From Pseudomonas sp. HOU2 (GTDB taxonomy: Bacteria > Pseudomonadota > Gammaproteobacteria > Pseudomonadales > Pseudomonadaceae), in assembly GCF_040729435.1 (NCBI RefSeq), contig NZ_CP160398.1, forward strand, positions 3,162,001 to 3,226,000: DNA of 64,000 nt, written 5' to 3'. Within the stretch, counting starts at the first letter, position 1, and every line of letters begins with the position of its first letter. Of the stretch, positions 52,499 to 62,064 are shown in pieces. Made by a program: the position numbers and the translations under genes. The notes beneath the pieces were generated by a model. That model made no database searches. It was given only the letters and a program-made list of their open reading frames with translations, and was not told the origin of the DNA.

Positions 52499-55405
52499 TT
52501 AAAGCGGATTTCCCTGTTCGCGTAAAAGCCCAGCCAGACGCTCAGCCTCCACCGGGCGGCTGATCAGGTACCCCTGAACTTCGTCGCAGCGCTCGGCACG
52601 TAAAAATTCCAGCTGTTCTTGCCGCTCGACACCTTCAGCCACCACTTTCAACGACAGCCCGTGAGCCATGGCGATGATCGCCCGGGTGATCGCCGCATCC
52701 TCACTGCCCTGCCCCAATCCGCGAATGAACGCCTGATCGATCTTCACGTAATCCACCGGAATCCGTTTGAGGTAACTCAGCGACGAATAGCCGGTGCCGA
52801 AATCGTCGATCGCCAGCTTCACCCCCAGATCGCGCAGTTGCTGGAAGGTGGCGATGATGTGTTCGACGCTGTCGAGCAACTGGCTTTCGGTGAGCTCCAG
52901 TTCGAGGTAGTGCGGCGCCAGCCCGGTTTCCTCCAGCACTTGGCGCACCAGACTGACCAGTTTGCCCTGCCGCAGTTGATGCACCGACAGATTTACCGAT
53001 ACCCGAATCGGCTCCAGCCCTTGCCGTTGCCATTCGCACGCCTGCCAGCAAGCCTGGCGCAGCACGAATTCGCCGATCGGCCCGATCAGCCCGGTTTCCT
53101 CGGCTAGACCGATAAAGTCCCCCGGCGGCACCCGGCCCATGGTCGGATGATCCCAGCGCACCAGCGCCTCCGCCGCATTCAGGCGCCCGGTTTGCAGGCA
53201 CAGCTTCGGCTGGTAGAACACCTTGAGCTGTTTGTCTTCGATGGCTTTGCGCAGCTGGTTTTCCAGTTGCAGGCGCTCAAGGGTGCTGGCCTGCAGGCTG
53301 TCGGTGTAGAACTGGAAATTGTTGCCGCCCAGATGCTTGGCGTGTTGCATCGCCATGTTCGACTGACTGACCAGCGCAGAGATTTCCCGGGCGTTGTCCG
53401 GCAGCATGCTGATGCCCATCGAGGCGCTGACCACCAGTTCATGCCCTTCGACTGTCAGCGGCAGGCGCAGCTTGCTCGACAGCCGCGTGGCGACACGCGC
53501 CAGGCTCGACAGGTTGCCGTAGGCATCGAACAGCACCGCAAACTCATCACCGGACAGTCGGGCGATGGTGTCGGCCTCCGGCAAGGCGTTGACCAGACGT
53601 CGGGCCATTTTCTGCAACAGCTGATCCGCCACCTCGTGGCCGAGGCTGTCGTTGAGCAATTTGAAGCGATCGAGATTGATGTGCAGCAGCGCCAGACTGC
53701 GGCGCCCGCCCTGACGCACGCGCTGATGCGCTTCGTGCAGGCGTTCGCGGAACAGTGAGCGATTGGCCAGCCCGGTGAGTTCATCGTAGTGCGTCAGGAA
53801 ACGCATGCGCTCTTCGGATTCGCGCCGCGCAGAAAGATCGGCGAAGAAGCCGACGATATGACTGACGTTTCCCCGACTGTCGCGCACCGCGTTGAGTTGC
53901 AGCCACTGCGGATACAGGTCGCCGTTCTTGCGGGTTTCCACCAGTTCGCCCTGCCAACTGCCGTGCTGCTCCAGCGCGTGGCGGATCGAAACGTAATGTC
54001 GCCGCGCATCACGACTGCACGGCAGTTCGACGACGTTGCGCCCGAGCATGTCTTCGATGTCATAACCGGTGACCCGGCTGAACGCCTGATTGACCGCAAT
54101 CAAGGCGTAGTTCGGATCAAGAATGACGATGCCTTCGCTGGCCGCTTCGAACACCGTGGCCGCCAGTCGCTGCTGTTCTTCGAGGCTTTTGCTCACGCTG
54201 ATGTCGCGCCGGGTACCGACCATGCGGATCACCTGCCCGCTATCGCTGCGCTCCACCGCGCGGCCGCGGTCTTCGATCCACACCCAATGACCGTCGCCGT
54301 GACGCACGCGGTACTCGATCTGATAGTCCTCGGTGCGGCCCTTCAGGTGCTCGATCAGCGCCTGCTTCAGCGACGGCACATCCTCGGGGTGCAGGCGCGG
54401 CTTGAGGTCGCGCAGGATCGCCGTGACGTATTCCGGCGCGAGACCGAACAGTTCCTGAATCTGCGTGTGATGGACTTCGTCGGTCTGCAGATTCCAGTCC
54501 CATAGCCCAAGCTCACTGGCCTTTAACGCCAGGGCCAGCCGGGCTTCGCTTTTGCTCAGCGCCTGATTGGCCACGTCCAGTTCACGACTGCGCTGGGCCA
54601 CTCGATCTTCCAGTTCGATCTGTGCTTCACGCAATTGGCCCTCGGCACAGCGCCGCTGTTCGATCTCTCTGGCCAGCGCCTGATTGAGCTGCTCGCTGCG
54701 GTTCTGCGCTTGCTGCAGGTGTTCGATCAGGTGCTGGTTCTGAAAGCGCCGCAGCAAGCCACGATCAATCAGCCGATTGACCTGCCAGGCGACCACGCTC
54801 AGCGAACCGAGCAGAATCAGCCCGAGCCAGCCCCAACCGCGCGCCTGCTCATCACCGCCCCAGAACAGGTAGCCGATCGCCGGCAACAGGCACGGCAAGG
54901 TAAAGGACAGAAACGCCGGCAGGCTGACCGCGTAGGCAACGCTGGCCGATAACGTCGCGGCACCAATCAGGCCGAACACCCAGGCTTGCTGCATGAAGTT
55001 GTCGGCGGGCACCAGGGCGATGCCGGCACCGGCCAGGGTCAGACCGGTCATGGTCGAGCCGAGCAGGAACATGCGAAACCAGATCGGCTGGGCCTGACGG
55101 TCCGGGATCGCCGAATCGAATGCGGCAACCTGTATCACCCGTAGCGCCACCAGCGACAACAACCAGACCAGCCAGATGCTGACCACGAAATAGCGCTGCG
55201 GGCTCCAGAGCAAAGCCGCGCAGACCAGGCCATTGAGTAACATGAACATCGTCGGCAACAGCGAGCCCTGATACAGCAGGCGCGTGCGTTCGACCGCCAT
55301 TTCGGTGGCGTAATGCTTGCGGATGACCCGGGGTTCCACAGAGGGGCCCGACAGGTCTGAGCTGAGGGTCTTGTGCAATGTTGTTGTTCTTATAGGAGTG
55401 AGCAT
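52499..55405 (-). CDS. Membrane PAS-PAS-GGDEF-EAL protein (cyclic-di-GMP turnover)
   Basis: A 968-residue inner-membrane signalling protein. Order: about six membrane helices (about 35-205), a coiled coil (about 210-290), two PAS/PAC modules (about 290-415 and 425-545), a GGDEF domain (about 550-715) and an EAL domain (about 720-960). The GGDEF site reads SGDEF (about 618-622), a variant of GGDEF that is often active or GTP-binding only. The EAL domain looks competent for phosphodiesterase activity: EALVRW near 746 and DDFGTGYSSLSYL near 865. The net effect is therefore probably c-di-GMP hydrolysis with a regulatory GGDEF. The start at 55405 (MLTPIRTTTL) is uncertain by tens of residues. Confidence 0.88.
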   Translation of the reverse strand: MLTPIRTTTLHKTLSSDLSGPSVEPRVIRKHYATEMAVERTRLLYQGSLLPTMFMLLNGLVCAALLWSPQRYFVVSIWLVWLLSLVALRVIQVAAFDSAIPDRQAQPIWFRMFLLGSTMTGLTLAGAGIALVPADNFMQQAWVFGLIGAATLSASVAYAVSLPAFLSFTLPCLLPAIGYLFWGGDEQARGWGWLGLILLGSLSVVAWQVNRLIDRGLLRRFQNQHLIEHLQQAQNRSEQLNQALAREIEQRRCAEGQLREAQIELEDRVAQRSRELDVANQALSKSEARLALALKASELGLWDWNLQTDEVHHTQIQELFGLAPEYVTAILRDLKPRLHPEDVPSLKQALIEHLKGRTEDYQIEYRVRHGDGHWVWIEDRGRAVERSDSGQVIRMVGTRRDISVSKSLEEQQRLAATVFEAASEGIVILDPNYALIAVNQAFSRVTGYDIEDMLGRNVVELPCSRDARRHYVSIRHALEQHGSWQGELVETRKNGDLYPQWLQLNAVRDSRGNVSHIVGFFADLSARRESEERMRFLTHYDELTGLANRSLFRERLHEAHQRVRQGGRRSLALLHINLDRFKLLNDSLGHEVADQLLQKMARRLVNALPEADTIARLSGDEFAVLFDAYGNLSSLARVATRLSSKLRLPLTVEGHELVVSASMGISMLPDNAREISALVSQSNMAMQHAKHLGGNNFQFYTDSLQASTLERLQLENQLRKAIEDKQLKVFYQPKLCLQTGRLNAAEALVRWDHPTMGRVPPGDFIGLAEETGLIGPIGEFVLRQACWQACEWQRQGLEPIRVSVNLSVHQLRQGKLVSLVRQVLEETGLAPHYLELELTESQLLDSVEHIIATFQQLRDLGVKLAIDDFGTGYSSLSYLKRIPVDYVKIDQAFIRGLGQGSEDAAITRAIIAMAHGLSLKVVAEGVERQEQLEFLRAERCDEVQGYLISRPVEAERLAGLLREQGNPL

Positions 55406-55630
55406 GGGCCCGAAACGTGGACGGAGCATACACAAGCCGATCCCGTTGCCAAACTGCTCCAGATCATAATTTGCCGGAAACTTTCCGCCGTCCGATCACC
55501 GGCAAAACCCGCAGAGTGAGGCGGGCCGAAGCCTGTAGCCAGTGACCGACCGGTCGTCATCGGCGGCACTTTCATCGGCTAATGCAAAGCTCGGTTTGCC
55601 CGGGCCTGCGGCGCACCCTAGAATGCCCCG

Positions 55631-57814
55631 ATGCGCGATGATCTCTCCCTTCTGCTGAACTCCCTCAACGATGCCCAACGCCAGGCCGTAGCAGCCCCCG
55701 TTGGCCGTCAGTTGGTCCTGGCCGGTGCCGGTTCCGGTAAAACCCGAGTGCTGGTGCACCGTATCGCCTGGTTGATCCAGGTCGAAAACGCCTCGCCCCA
55801 CTCCATTCTGTCGGTGACCTTCACCAACAAGGCCGCTGCCGAGATGCGCCATCGCATCGAGCAGTTGCTGGGCATCAACCCGGCCGGCATGTGGGTCGGC
55901 ACCTTCCACGGCCTGGCGCACCGCCTGCTGCGGGCGCACTGGCAGGAAGCGGGCTTGAGCCAGACTTTCCAGATTCTCGACAGCGACGACCAGCAACGGC
56001 TGGTCAAGCGGGTGATCCGCGAGCTGGGGCTGGACGAGCAACGCTGGCCAGCCCGTCAGGCCCAGTGGTTCATCAACGGGCAGAAAGACGAAGGTCTGCG
56101 TCCGCAACACATTCAGGCCAGCGGCGACTTGTACCTGGCGACCATGCGCGGCATTTACGAAGCTTACGAGGCGGCCTGCCAGCGCGCCGGCGTCATCGAC
56201 TTCTCCGAACTGCTGCTGCGCGCCCTCGATTTGTGGCGCGATCACCCGGGCCTGCTGGCGCACTATCAGAAGCGCTTCCGCCACATCCTCGTCGACGAGT
56301 TCCAGGACACCAACGCCGTGCAGTACGCCTGGTTGCGCCTGCTCGGCAAGGGCGGCGACAGCCTGATGGTGGTCGGCGACGACGACCAGTCGATCTACGG
56401 CTGGCGCGGGGCGAAAATCGAGAACATTCATCAGTACTCCTCCGACTTCCCGGATTCGGTGACCATTCGTCTGGAGCAGAACTACCGCTCCACCGCCGGC
56501 ATCCTCAAGGCGGCCAACGCCTTGATCGCCAACAACACCGGACGTCTCGGCAAAGAGCTGTGGACCGACGGCGGCGACGGTGAAGCGATCAATCTGTACG
56601 CCGCGTTCAACGAACACGACGAAGCACGCTACGTTGTCGAAACCATCGAAAGCGCGCTGAAAACCGGCCTGGCCCGTAGCGATATCGCGATTCTCTACCG
56701 CTCCAACGCCCAATCGCGCGTTCTCGAAGAAGCCTTGCTGCGCGAGCGCATCCCGTACCGCATTTATGGCGGCCAACGCTTCTTCGAGCGCGCGGAAATC
56801 AAGAACGCCATGGCCTACCTGCGCTTGCTCGAAGGCCGTGGTAACGACGCGGCGCTGGAGCGAGTGATCAACGTCCCGGCCCGTGGCATTGGCGAGAAAA
56901 CCGTCGAAGCGATCCGCGACCATGCACGTCACAGCGATGTGTCGATGTGGGAAGCGATGCGCCAACTGGTCGCCAATAAAGGCCTGACCGGTCGTGCTGC
57001 CGGTGCGCTGGGTGCGTTTATCGAGCTGATCGAAAATCTCGCCGCCAAGTGCATGGAAATGCCGCTGCACCTGATGACCCAGACCGTCATCGAGCAATCG
57101 GGGCTGATCGCCTATCACGAAGCGGAAAAAGGCGAGAAAGGCCAGGCCCGGGTGGAAAACCTTGAGGAACTGGTCAGCGCCGCGCGCAACTTCGAGAACA
57201 CCGAAGAAGACGAAGAGCTGACACCACTGGCGGCGTTCCTCGGCCACGCATCGCTGGAGGCCGGAGACACCCAGGCCGACGAACACGAAGACAGCATTCA
57301 GCTGATGACCCTGCACAGCGCCAAAGGCCTGGAATTCCCTTACGTGTTCCTGGTGGGCATGGAAGAAGGCCTGTTCCCGCACAAGATGAGCCTGGAAGAA
57401 CCGGGGCGCCTTGAGGAAGAGCGGCGTCTGGCCTACGTCGGCATCACCCGCGCCATGCAGAATCTGGTGATGACCTATGCTGAAACCCGGCGCCTGTACG
57501 GCAGCGAAACCTACAACAAGGTCTCGCGTTTCGTACGGGAAGTGCCGAAGGGTCTGATTCAGGAAGTGCGCCTGTCGAACAGCGTCAGCCGACCGTTCGG
57601 CGGCAATCAGTCGATGAGCGGCAGCAACCTGTTCAGCGGCAGCGAGATTCCGGAAACCGGCTTCAGCCTGGGTCAGGCGGTGCGTCACTCGATCTTCGGT
57701 GACGGCGTGATCCTCAACTTCGAAGGCGCCGGCGCGCAGGCGCGGGTACAGGTGAACTTCAGCGAAGGCAGCAAGTGGCTGATGCTCGGCTACGCCAAGC
57801 TGGAAGCAATTTAA
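55631..57814 (+). CDS. uvrD: DNA helicase II UvrD
   Basis: A 727-residue superfamily 1A 3'-5' helicase used in nucleotide excision repair and mismatch repair. Walker A is AGAGSGKT at 31-38, motif II is VDEFQD around 221-226, motif III GDDDQSIYGWRGA, motif IV QNYRST, motif V LMTLHSAKGLEF (about 557-568), and motif VI VGITRAMQNL. The C-terminal Tudor-like tail (FGDGVILNFEGAGAQARVQVNFSEGSKWLMLGYAKL) that contacts RNA polymerase is also present. No LexA box was found upstream. A REP pair follows the stop. Confidence 0.97.
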   Translation: MRDDLSLLLNSLNDAQRQAVAAPVGRQLVLAGAGSGKTRVLVHRIAWLIQVENASPHSILSVTFTNKAAAEMRHRIEQLLGINPAGMWVGTFHGLAHRLLRAHWQEAGLSQTFQILDSDDQQRLVKRVIRELGLDEQRWPARQAQWFINGQKDEGLRPQHIQASGDLYLATMRGIYEAYEAACQRAGVIDFSELLLRALDLWRDHPGLLAHYQKRFRHILVDEFQDTNAVQYAWLRLLGKGGDSLMVVGDDDQSIYGWRGAKIENIHQYSSDFPDSVTIRLEQNYRSTAGILKAANALIANNTGRLGKELWTDGGDGEAINLYAAFNEHDEARYVVETIESALKTGLARSDIAILYRSNAQSRVLEEALLRERIPYRIYGGQRFFERAEIKNAMAYLRLLEGRGNDAALERVINVPARGIGEKTVEAIRDHARHSDVSMWEAMRQLVANKGLTGRAAGALGAFIELIENLAAKCMEMPLHLMTQTVIEQSGLIAYHEAEKGEKGQARVENLEELVSAARNFENTEEDEELTPLAAFLGHASLEAGDTQADEHEDSIQLMTLHSAKGLEFPYVFLVGMEEGLFPHKMSLEEPGRLEEERRLAYVGITRAMQNLVMTYAETRRLYGSETYNKVSRFVREVPKGLIQEVRLSNSVSRPFGGNQSMSGSNLFSGSEIPETGFSLGQAVRHSIFGDGVILNFEGAGAQARVQVNFSEGSKWLMLGYAKLEAI

Positions 57815-57833
57815 CGCCTTGCTCGACTGCTTT

Positions 57834-57925
57834 TTGTAGGAGTGAGCCTGCTCGCGATAGCGATTTATCATTCAATATATTTATTGTCTGACACGCCCTC
57901 ATCGCGAGCAGGCTCACTCCTACAA
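57834..57925. repeat. REP inverted-repeat pair (GTAGGAGTGAGCCTGCTCGC family)
   Basis: Perfect 25-base arms at 57834-57858 and 57901-57925, with an AT-rich loop (ATTCAATATATTTATTG). Related to the pair at 24711-24804. Confidence 0.9.
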
Positions 57926-57959
57926 GGCTTTGTGTCGGCTCATCTTTAAGGATATTGCC

Positions 57960-58400
57960 ATGGGCTCAGGCTTCTTCTCTTCCTGGACATTCTGGGCCCT
58001 GCTCTCGGCGACGTTCGCCGCGCTGACGGCGATCTTCGCCAAAGTCGGCATCGAAAACGTCAATTCCGACTTCGCCACCCTGCTGCGCACCATCGTGGTA
58101 CTGGTCAGCCTGGCCTTGATTTTGTACGCCACGGGCCAATATCAGTCCTTGGGATCGATTTCTGCCAAGAGCTATCTGTTCCTGCTGTTGTCCGGCCTGG
58201 GAACAGGCGCGTCGTGGCTGTGCTATTTCCGCGCGCTGAAAGTCGGCCCGGCTTCGCTGGTCGCGCCGGTGGACAAGCTCAGCGTGGTACTGGTGGCGGT
58301 GCTCGGCGTGATCCTGCTGGGCGAGAAACTCGACCTGCGCCAATGGGGCGGCATCGGCCTGATCACCGCTGGTGTGGTGATGTTGGCATTGCGTCGATAA
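57960..58400 (+). CDS. Single-domain EamA-family transporter
   Basis: A 146-residue inner-membrane protein with five hydrophobic helices: FWALLSATFAALTAIFAKVGI, FATLLRTIVVLVSLALILYATG, SYLFLLLSGLGTGASWLCYFRALKVG, VAPVDKLSVVLVAVLGVILLGE and WGGIGLITAGVVMLALRR. It is one EamA repeat, whereas most DMT transporters carry two, so it should work as a dimer like other half-size members. Substrate unknown. The ATG at 57960 is preceded by AAGGAT. It lies between uvrD and the Tim44-like gene without operon partners. Confidence 0.85.
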   Translation: MGSGFFSSWTFWALLSATFAALTAIFAKVGIENVNSDFATLLRTIVVLVSLALILYATGQYQSLGSISAKSYLFLLLSGLGTGASWLCYFRALKVGPASLVAPVDKLSVVLVAVLGVILLGEKLDLRQWGGIGLITAGVVMLALRR

Positions 58401-58576
58401 GCAAGTTTCCCGCTGAACCTATCCCTTTTTCCTACAGACAAAAGTACATGGCCTTATTGCTTCGACGGAGCTGAACCTAACCTGTCAGGCAAAAGCCCGA
58501 AACACTCTCTCGCTAGCCAGTAACACTTCAGCTGTGCAACATGGCGCGCGTGTCTCCACAAACGGGAATTCCCTTT

Positions 58577-59452
58577 ATGAAACGTTTTCTTAGCATCGCC
58601 ATGGCGTTGTGCATCGGCCTGACGATGAGCCTCGACGCCAACGCCAAGCGCTTTGGTGGTGGCAAAAGCGCCGGCGCTGCGCCGACGCACCAGACCAGCC
58701 AGATGGCTCCTTCTTCCCCAGGCATGGGCGGCGCAGCAGCGACCGCTGGTGCTGCCGGCGCTGCCGGTGCCGCGGCCAAGGCTGGCGGCGCTTCGAAATG
58801 GCTCGGCCCTCTGGCCGGTATCGCCGCCGGTGGCCTGTTGGCGTCCATGTTCATGGGCGGCGGCTTCCAGGGCATGCAGATCTTCGACATCCTGATCATG
58901 GCCGTGATCGCGTTCGTGATCTTCCGCTTCATCGCCGCTCGTCGACGCAAGCAGCAGGAGCATCTGGCTCCGGCCGGCGCGCCGATGCAGCGTGAAGTGT
59001 TCGAGCAGAAGCCTGCTGCCATGGGTTCGATCTTCGGTGGTTCGGCCGCGCCGGTTGCCGCTCGTCCGGTGATCAACGCACCGGCGTGGTTCAACGAGCA
59101 GAACTTCCTTGCCGCCGCGCGCAGCCATTTCCAGTCGCTGCAGCAGCACTGGGACGCCAACGAAATGGACAAGATCGCCGAGTTCGTGACCCCGCAAATG
59201 CTCGACTTCCTCAAGCGTGAGCGTGCGGACCTGGGCGACGGCTTCCAGTCGACCTACATCGACAACCTGCAGGTACAACTGGACGGCGTGGATGATCGTG
59301 CCGACAAGACCATCGCCACCCTGACCTTCAGCGGTGTGTCGAAGACCTCGCGTTTCGACCAGGGCGAAGTATTCAGCGAAAGCTGGAACATGGAACGTCC
59401 ACAGGGCGAAAACCAGCCTTGGCTGGTGGCCGGTATCCGCCAGAACGGCTGA
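58577..59452 (+). CDS. Tim44-like domain membrane protein
   Basis: A 291-residue protein with a signal-like N-terminus (MKRFLSIAMALCIGLTMSLDANA), an Ala/Gly-rich segment, two membrane helices (about 78-100 and 100-122: LLASMFMGGG and QIFDILIMAVIAFVIFRFIAARR) and a C-terminal Tim44-like domain (about 165-290: WFNEQNFLAAARSHFQSLQQHWDANEMDKIAEFVTPQMLDFLKRERADLG ... GENQPWLVAGIRQNG). Bacterial Tim44-like proteins are membrane-anchored and of uncertain role. A terminator follows 29 bases after the stop. Confidence 0.85.
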   Translation: MKRFLSIAMALCIGLTMSLDANAKRFGGGKSAGAAPTHQTSQMAPSSPGMGGAAATAGAAGAAGAAAKAGGASKWLGPLAGIAAGGLLASMFMGGGFQGMQIFDILIMAVIAFVIFRFIAARRRKQQEHLAPAGAPMQREVFEQKPAAMGSIFGGSAAPVAARPVINAPAWFNEQNFLAAARSHFQSLQQHWDANEMDKIAEFVTPQMLDFLKRERADLGDGFQSTYIDNLQVQLDGVDDRADKTIATLTFSGVSKTSRFDQGEVFSESWNMERPQGENQPWLVAGIRQNG

Positions 59453-59480
59453 TCCCCTGCGCGTTACGCATGTGGTAATA

Positions 59481-59508
59481 AAAACCCCGGCCTCGGCCGG
59501 GGTTTTCT
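59481..59508 (+). terminator. Terminator of the Tim44-like gene
   Basis: AAAACCCCGGC/GCCGGGGTTTT hairpin around a three-base CTC loop. Confidence 0.95.
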
Positions 59509-59589
59509 ATTTCGCAGTTGCATCTATAGCGAGCTACTGTATAAACCGGCCCATATAAACCGCGCCATTCAAGCAAGAGGATCCCGGAC

Positions 59590-59997
59590 GTGGAAGAAAT
59601 CATCGAACAACTGCGCGAAGCCAACGAACCCGTACCGGTTCCCCTGGAGTTGCCCGACGAAGACCAATTGGTGGAGATCGAAGAAGAACTCTTCATCAAC
59701 ATCCCGTTCGTCTTCAAAGAGTTTCTGCTGACCGTCAGTGATGTGGTTTACGGCAGCCTCGAGCCGGTGACCGTCACCGACCCGCAATCACACACTTACC
59801 TGCCGGATGTCGCGGCCAACGCCTGGGACGCTGGGGTACCGCGCGACCTGATCCCGATCTGCCAGGACGGCGACAACTACTATTGCGTTGAAGAAGACGG
59901 CACCGTGGTGCTGTGGTCCGGCGAAGAAGAGCTGATCACCGAAGAGTCCTGGGAGTCGGTGTGGCACTGGGCGCGGGACGTCTGGCTGGAAAGCTGA
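59590..59997 (+). CDS. SMI1/KNR4-family protein
   Basis: A 135-residue acidic protein with the SMI1/KNR4 pattern: VEIEEELFINIPFVFKEFLLTVSDV at about 28-52, WDAGVPRDLIPICQDGDNYYCVEEDGTVVLWSG at about 79-111. The family includes immunity proteins of contact-dependent toxins but also housekeeping members. No toxin gene is adjacent, so a housekeeping role is as likely. Start codon is GTG, with AGAGGA nine bases upstream. Confidence 0.82.
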   Translation: MEEIIEQLREANEPVPVPLELPDEDQLVEIEEELFINIPFVFKEFLLTVSDVVYGSLEPVTVTDPQSHTYLPDVAANAWDAGVPRDLIPICQDGDNYYCVEEDGTVVLWSGEEELITEESWESVWHWARDVWLES

Positions 59998-60018
59998 TCC
60001 GCCAGACGCCCGGGTCGG

Positions 60019-61782
60019 TCAGTGCCCCGACGACTCCTTGTGATTGTCGAGGGTTTCCAGCAGGGCCACCTGCATCCGCGTGTGCACGCGGATGAACCAG
60101 CGCCAGAGCAGCGCCGCCACGGCGGCCGCGACCACGGCGACCAGCACCAGCAACTTGTTGGTCGGCAGGATACTGGCCGACAAGGCTGCCAACAGCAGGA
60201 AGATCACCAGCAGCGAGAGGATCGGGATCACTTCGGAGATCACCCGACGCACTCGCTGCGTGTGACGCCCGGCCATCTCCGGCTTCACACCCATCTCCGC
60301 CAACAGCATCGACAACGCCTTGAGCTTGCGATACGCCGCAATCAGGAACGGCAGCGACAGCAGCAGCGCCCCGCCCCAGATCAACGCCTTCTGCCAGCTT
60401 GGGTCAGCGATCCAGTCCTGCATCCACACCGACAGCCGTCCGGCGAAGAACGCGCCGCTGAAGAAGATCGCAATCACCAACGCCAGATTGACCCCGACCT
60501 GCAACAGGATCCGCCGGATCATCGCCGCCAGCATCGCGCCCTCGCCTTGCGGCTGAATGCTGCGCAGCCATTCGCCATACATGCCGAACACCCGGCCCAG
60601 ACGCTTGGGCACCGCCGCCGAAAGCTTGATCGACAACGGGTCAGCCGCACGGATCAGGTACGGCGTCAGCAGCGTGGTGATCACCGACACCGCCACCGCG
60701 ACGGGATAAAGGAAGTTGCTGGTGACCTGCAGTGTCATCCCGAGCGCGGCGATGATGAAGGAAAATTCGCCGATCTGTGACAGCCCCATCCCGACCCGCA
60801 GTGAGGTGCGTCCGTCATTGCCGGCGATAAACGCCCCGAGGCCGCAGGACAACATCTTGCCGAGCACCACCGCTACGGTAATTACCGCAATCGGCCATGC
60901 GTATTGCAGCAGGATCATCGGATCGAGCATCAGGCCGATGGCGACGAAGAAGATTGCACTGAACAGGTCGCGAACCGGCTCGATCAGGCGCTCGATTTTC
61001 AGCAGCTGCCGCGACTCGGCCATGATCGCGCCGATCAGGAAGGCGCCGAGCACCATGCTGTATTCGAGCTTGACCACCAGCAGGCAGAAGCCGAAACACA
61101 GGCCGAGCACGGTGATCAGCAGCATCTCGTTGCTTTCGAATTTGGCGACATAAGCCAACAGACGCGGCACCAGCAGAATGCCGACCACCAGCGCGACGAT
61201 CATGAACAACGACAATTTGCCGACCGTGGAGAACACTTCGCCGGAGCTGACCGTGCCGCTGACCGCGATGCTCGACAGCAAGGCGATGATGCCGATGCCA
61301 AGGATGTCTTCGACGATCAACACGCCGAAGATCAGCTGCGCAAAGCGCTCGTTCTTCATCTTCAGGTCGTTGAGCGCCTTGACGATGATGGTGGTTGAGG
61401 AGATTGCCAGAATCGCGCCGAGGAACAGCGAGTCCATGGTGTTCCAGTCGAACCAGCGGCCGATTTCGTAGCCGATCCAGATCATCAGGACGATTTCGAG
61501 GAACGCTGCGATAAACGCCGTGGCCCCGACCTTGAACAACTTGCGCAGACTGAATTCCAGGCCGAGGCAGAACATCAGGAAGATCACCCCCAGCTCGGCG
61601 AGGGTCTTGATGGTTTCTTCGTCGTGGATCAGGCCGAACGGCGGGGTGTGCGGGCCGATGATGAAACCGGCGACGATGTAGCCGAGCACCACCGGCTGCT
61701 TGAAGCGGTGAAACAGCACCGTGACCACACCTGCGACCAACATGATCACTGCCAGGTCCTGAATAAAGCTGATGGCATGCAT
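60019..61782 (-). CDS. CPA2 cation:proton antiporter without RCK domain
   Basis: A 587-residue inner-membrane protein of the KefC/YbaL-type cation:proton antiporter family. The N-terminal antiporter part (about 1-385) has VLGYIVAGFIIGPHT, FLMFCLGLEFS, VLIVEDILGIGIIALLSS and AIFFVAIGLMLDP. Instead of the usual cytoplasmic NAD-binding RCK (TrkA-N) domain, the C-terminus (about 420-580) contains four or five more hydrophobic helices (VNLALVIAIFFSGAFFAG, ALIWGGALLLSLPFLIAA, VIPILSLLVIFLLLAALSASIL, LLVLVAVVAAAVAALLWRWF). It is a probable K+ or Na+ efflux system. Regulation must differ from that of KefC. Confidence 0.85.
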   Translation of the reverse strand: MHAISFIQDLAVIMLVAGVVTVLFHRFKQPVVLGYIVAGFIIGPHTPPFGLIHDEETIKTLAELGVIFLMFCLGLEFSLRKLFKVGATAFIAAFLEIVLMIWIGYEIGRWFDWNTMDSLFLGAILAISSTTIIVKALNDLKMKNERFAQLIFGVLIVEDILGIGIIALLSSIAVSGTVSSGEVFSTVGKLSLFMIVALVVGILLVPRLLAYVAKFESNEMLLITVLGLCFGFCLLVVKLEYSMVLGAFLIGAIMAESRQLLKIERLIEPVRDLFSAIFFVAIGLMLDPMILLQYAWPIAVITVAVVLGKMLSCGLGAFIAGNDGRTSLRVGMGLSQIGEFSFIIAALGMTLQVTSNFLYPVAVAVSVITTLLTPYLIRAADPLSIKLSAAVPKRLGRVFGMYGEWLRSIQPQGEGAMLAAMIRRILLQVGVNLALVIAIFFSGAFFAGRLSVWMQDWIADPSWQKALIWGGALLLSLPFLIAAYRKLKALSMLLAEMGVKPEMAGRHTQRVRRVISEVIPILSLLVIFLLLAALSASILPTNKLLVLVAVVAAAVAALLWRWFIRVHTRMQVALLETLDNHKESSGH

Positions 61783-62064
61783 GGTGTGGGCTCCTTGTAT
61801 GACGTGACCCGCGGTCAGACTTCAGAAAGCTCTGCGCGAGTTGGGTAAAAATCCGCTTTTCGTGTAGGAATTGCCCTTGGGCAGGGCCTTTTGCAGGTTA
61901 ACACCGCGACTTCCGGCTGGAAGGCGGTGCAATATAAGGAAACAGATCGATCCCGGCGTGACGACAGCCAGCCGCCTGGCGTCCCGATAACGGTGCTTTT
62001 GAAAAAGCGGCCAGGCACCCGCAGAGGTGCGTCCAGCCATCCAGCCTTGATCCGTGAGAACGTT

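Noticed and set aside
55436..55630. LexA box before uvrD
   Set aside because: No CTG-N10-CAG-type palindrome with the expected bases was found in the upstream region.
55496..57871. A 791-codon minus-strand frame covering uvrD
   Set aside because: Shadow of uvrD, whose helicase motifs are all present on the plus strand.
59590..59997. SMI1/KNR4 protein as immunity protein of a contact-dependent toxin
   Set aside because: No polymorphic toxin, Rhs or CdiA gene is adjacent; the giant paralogues are over 20 kb away.
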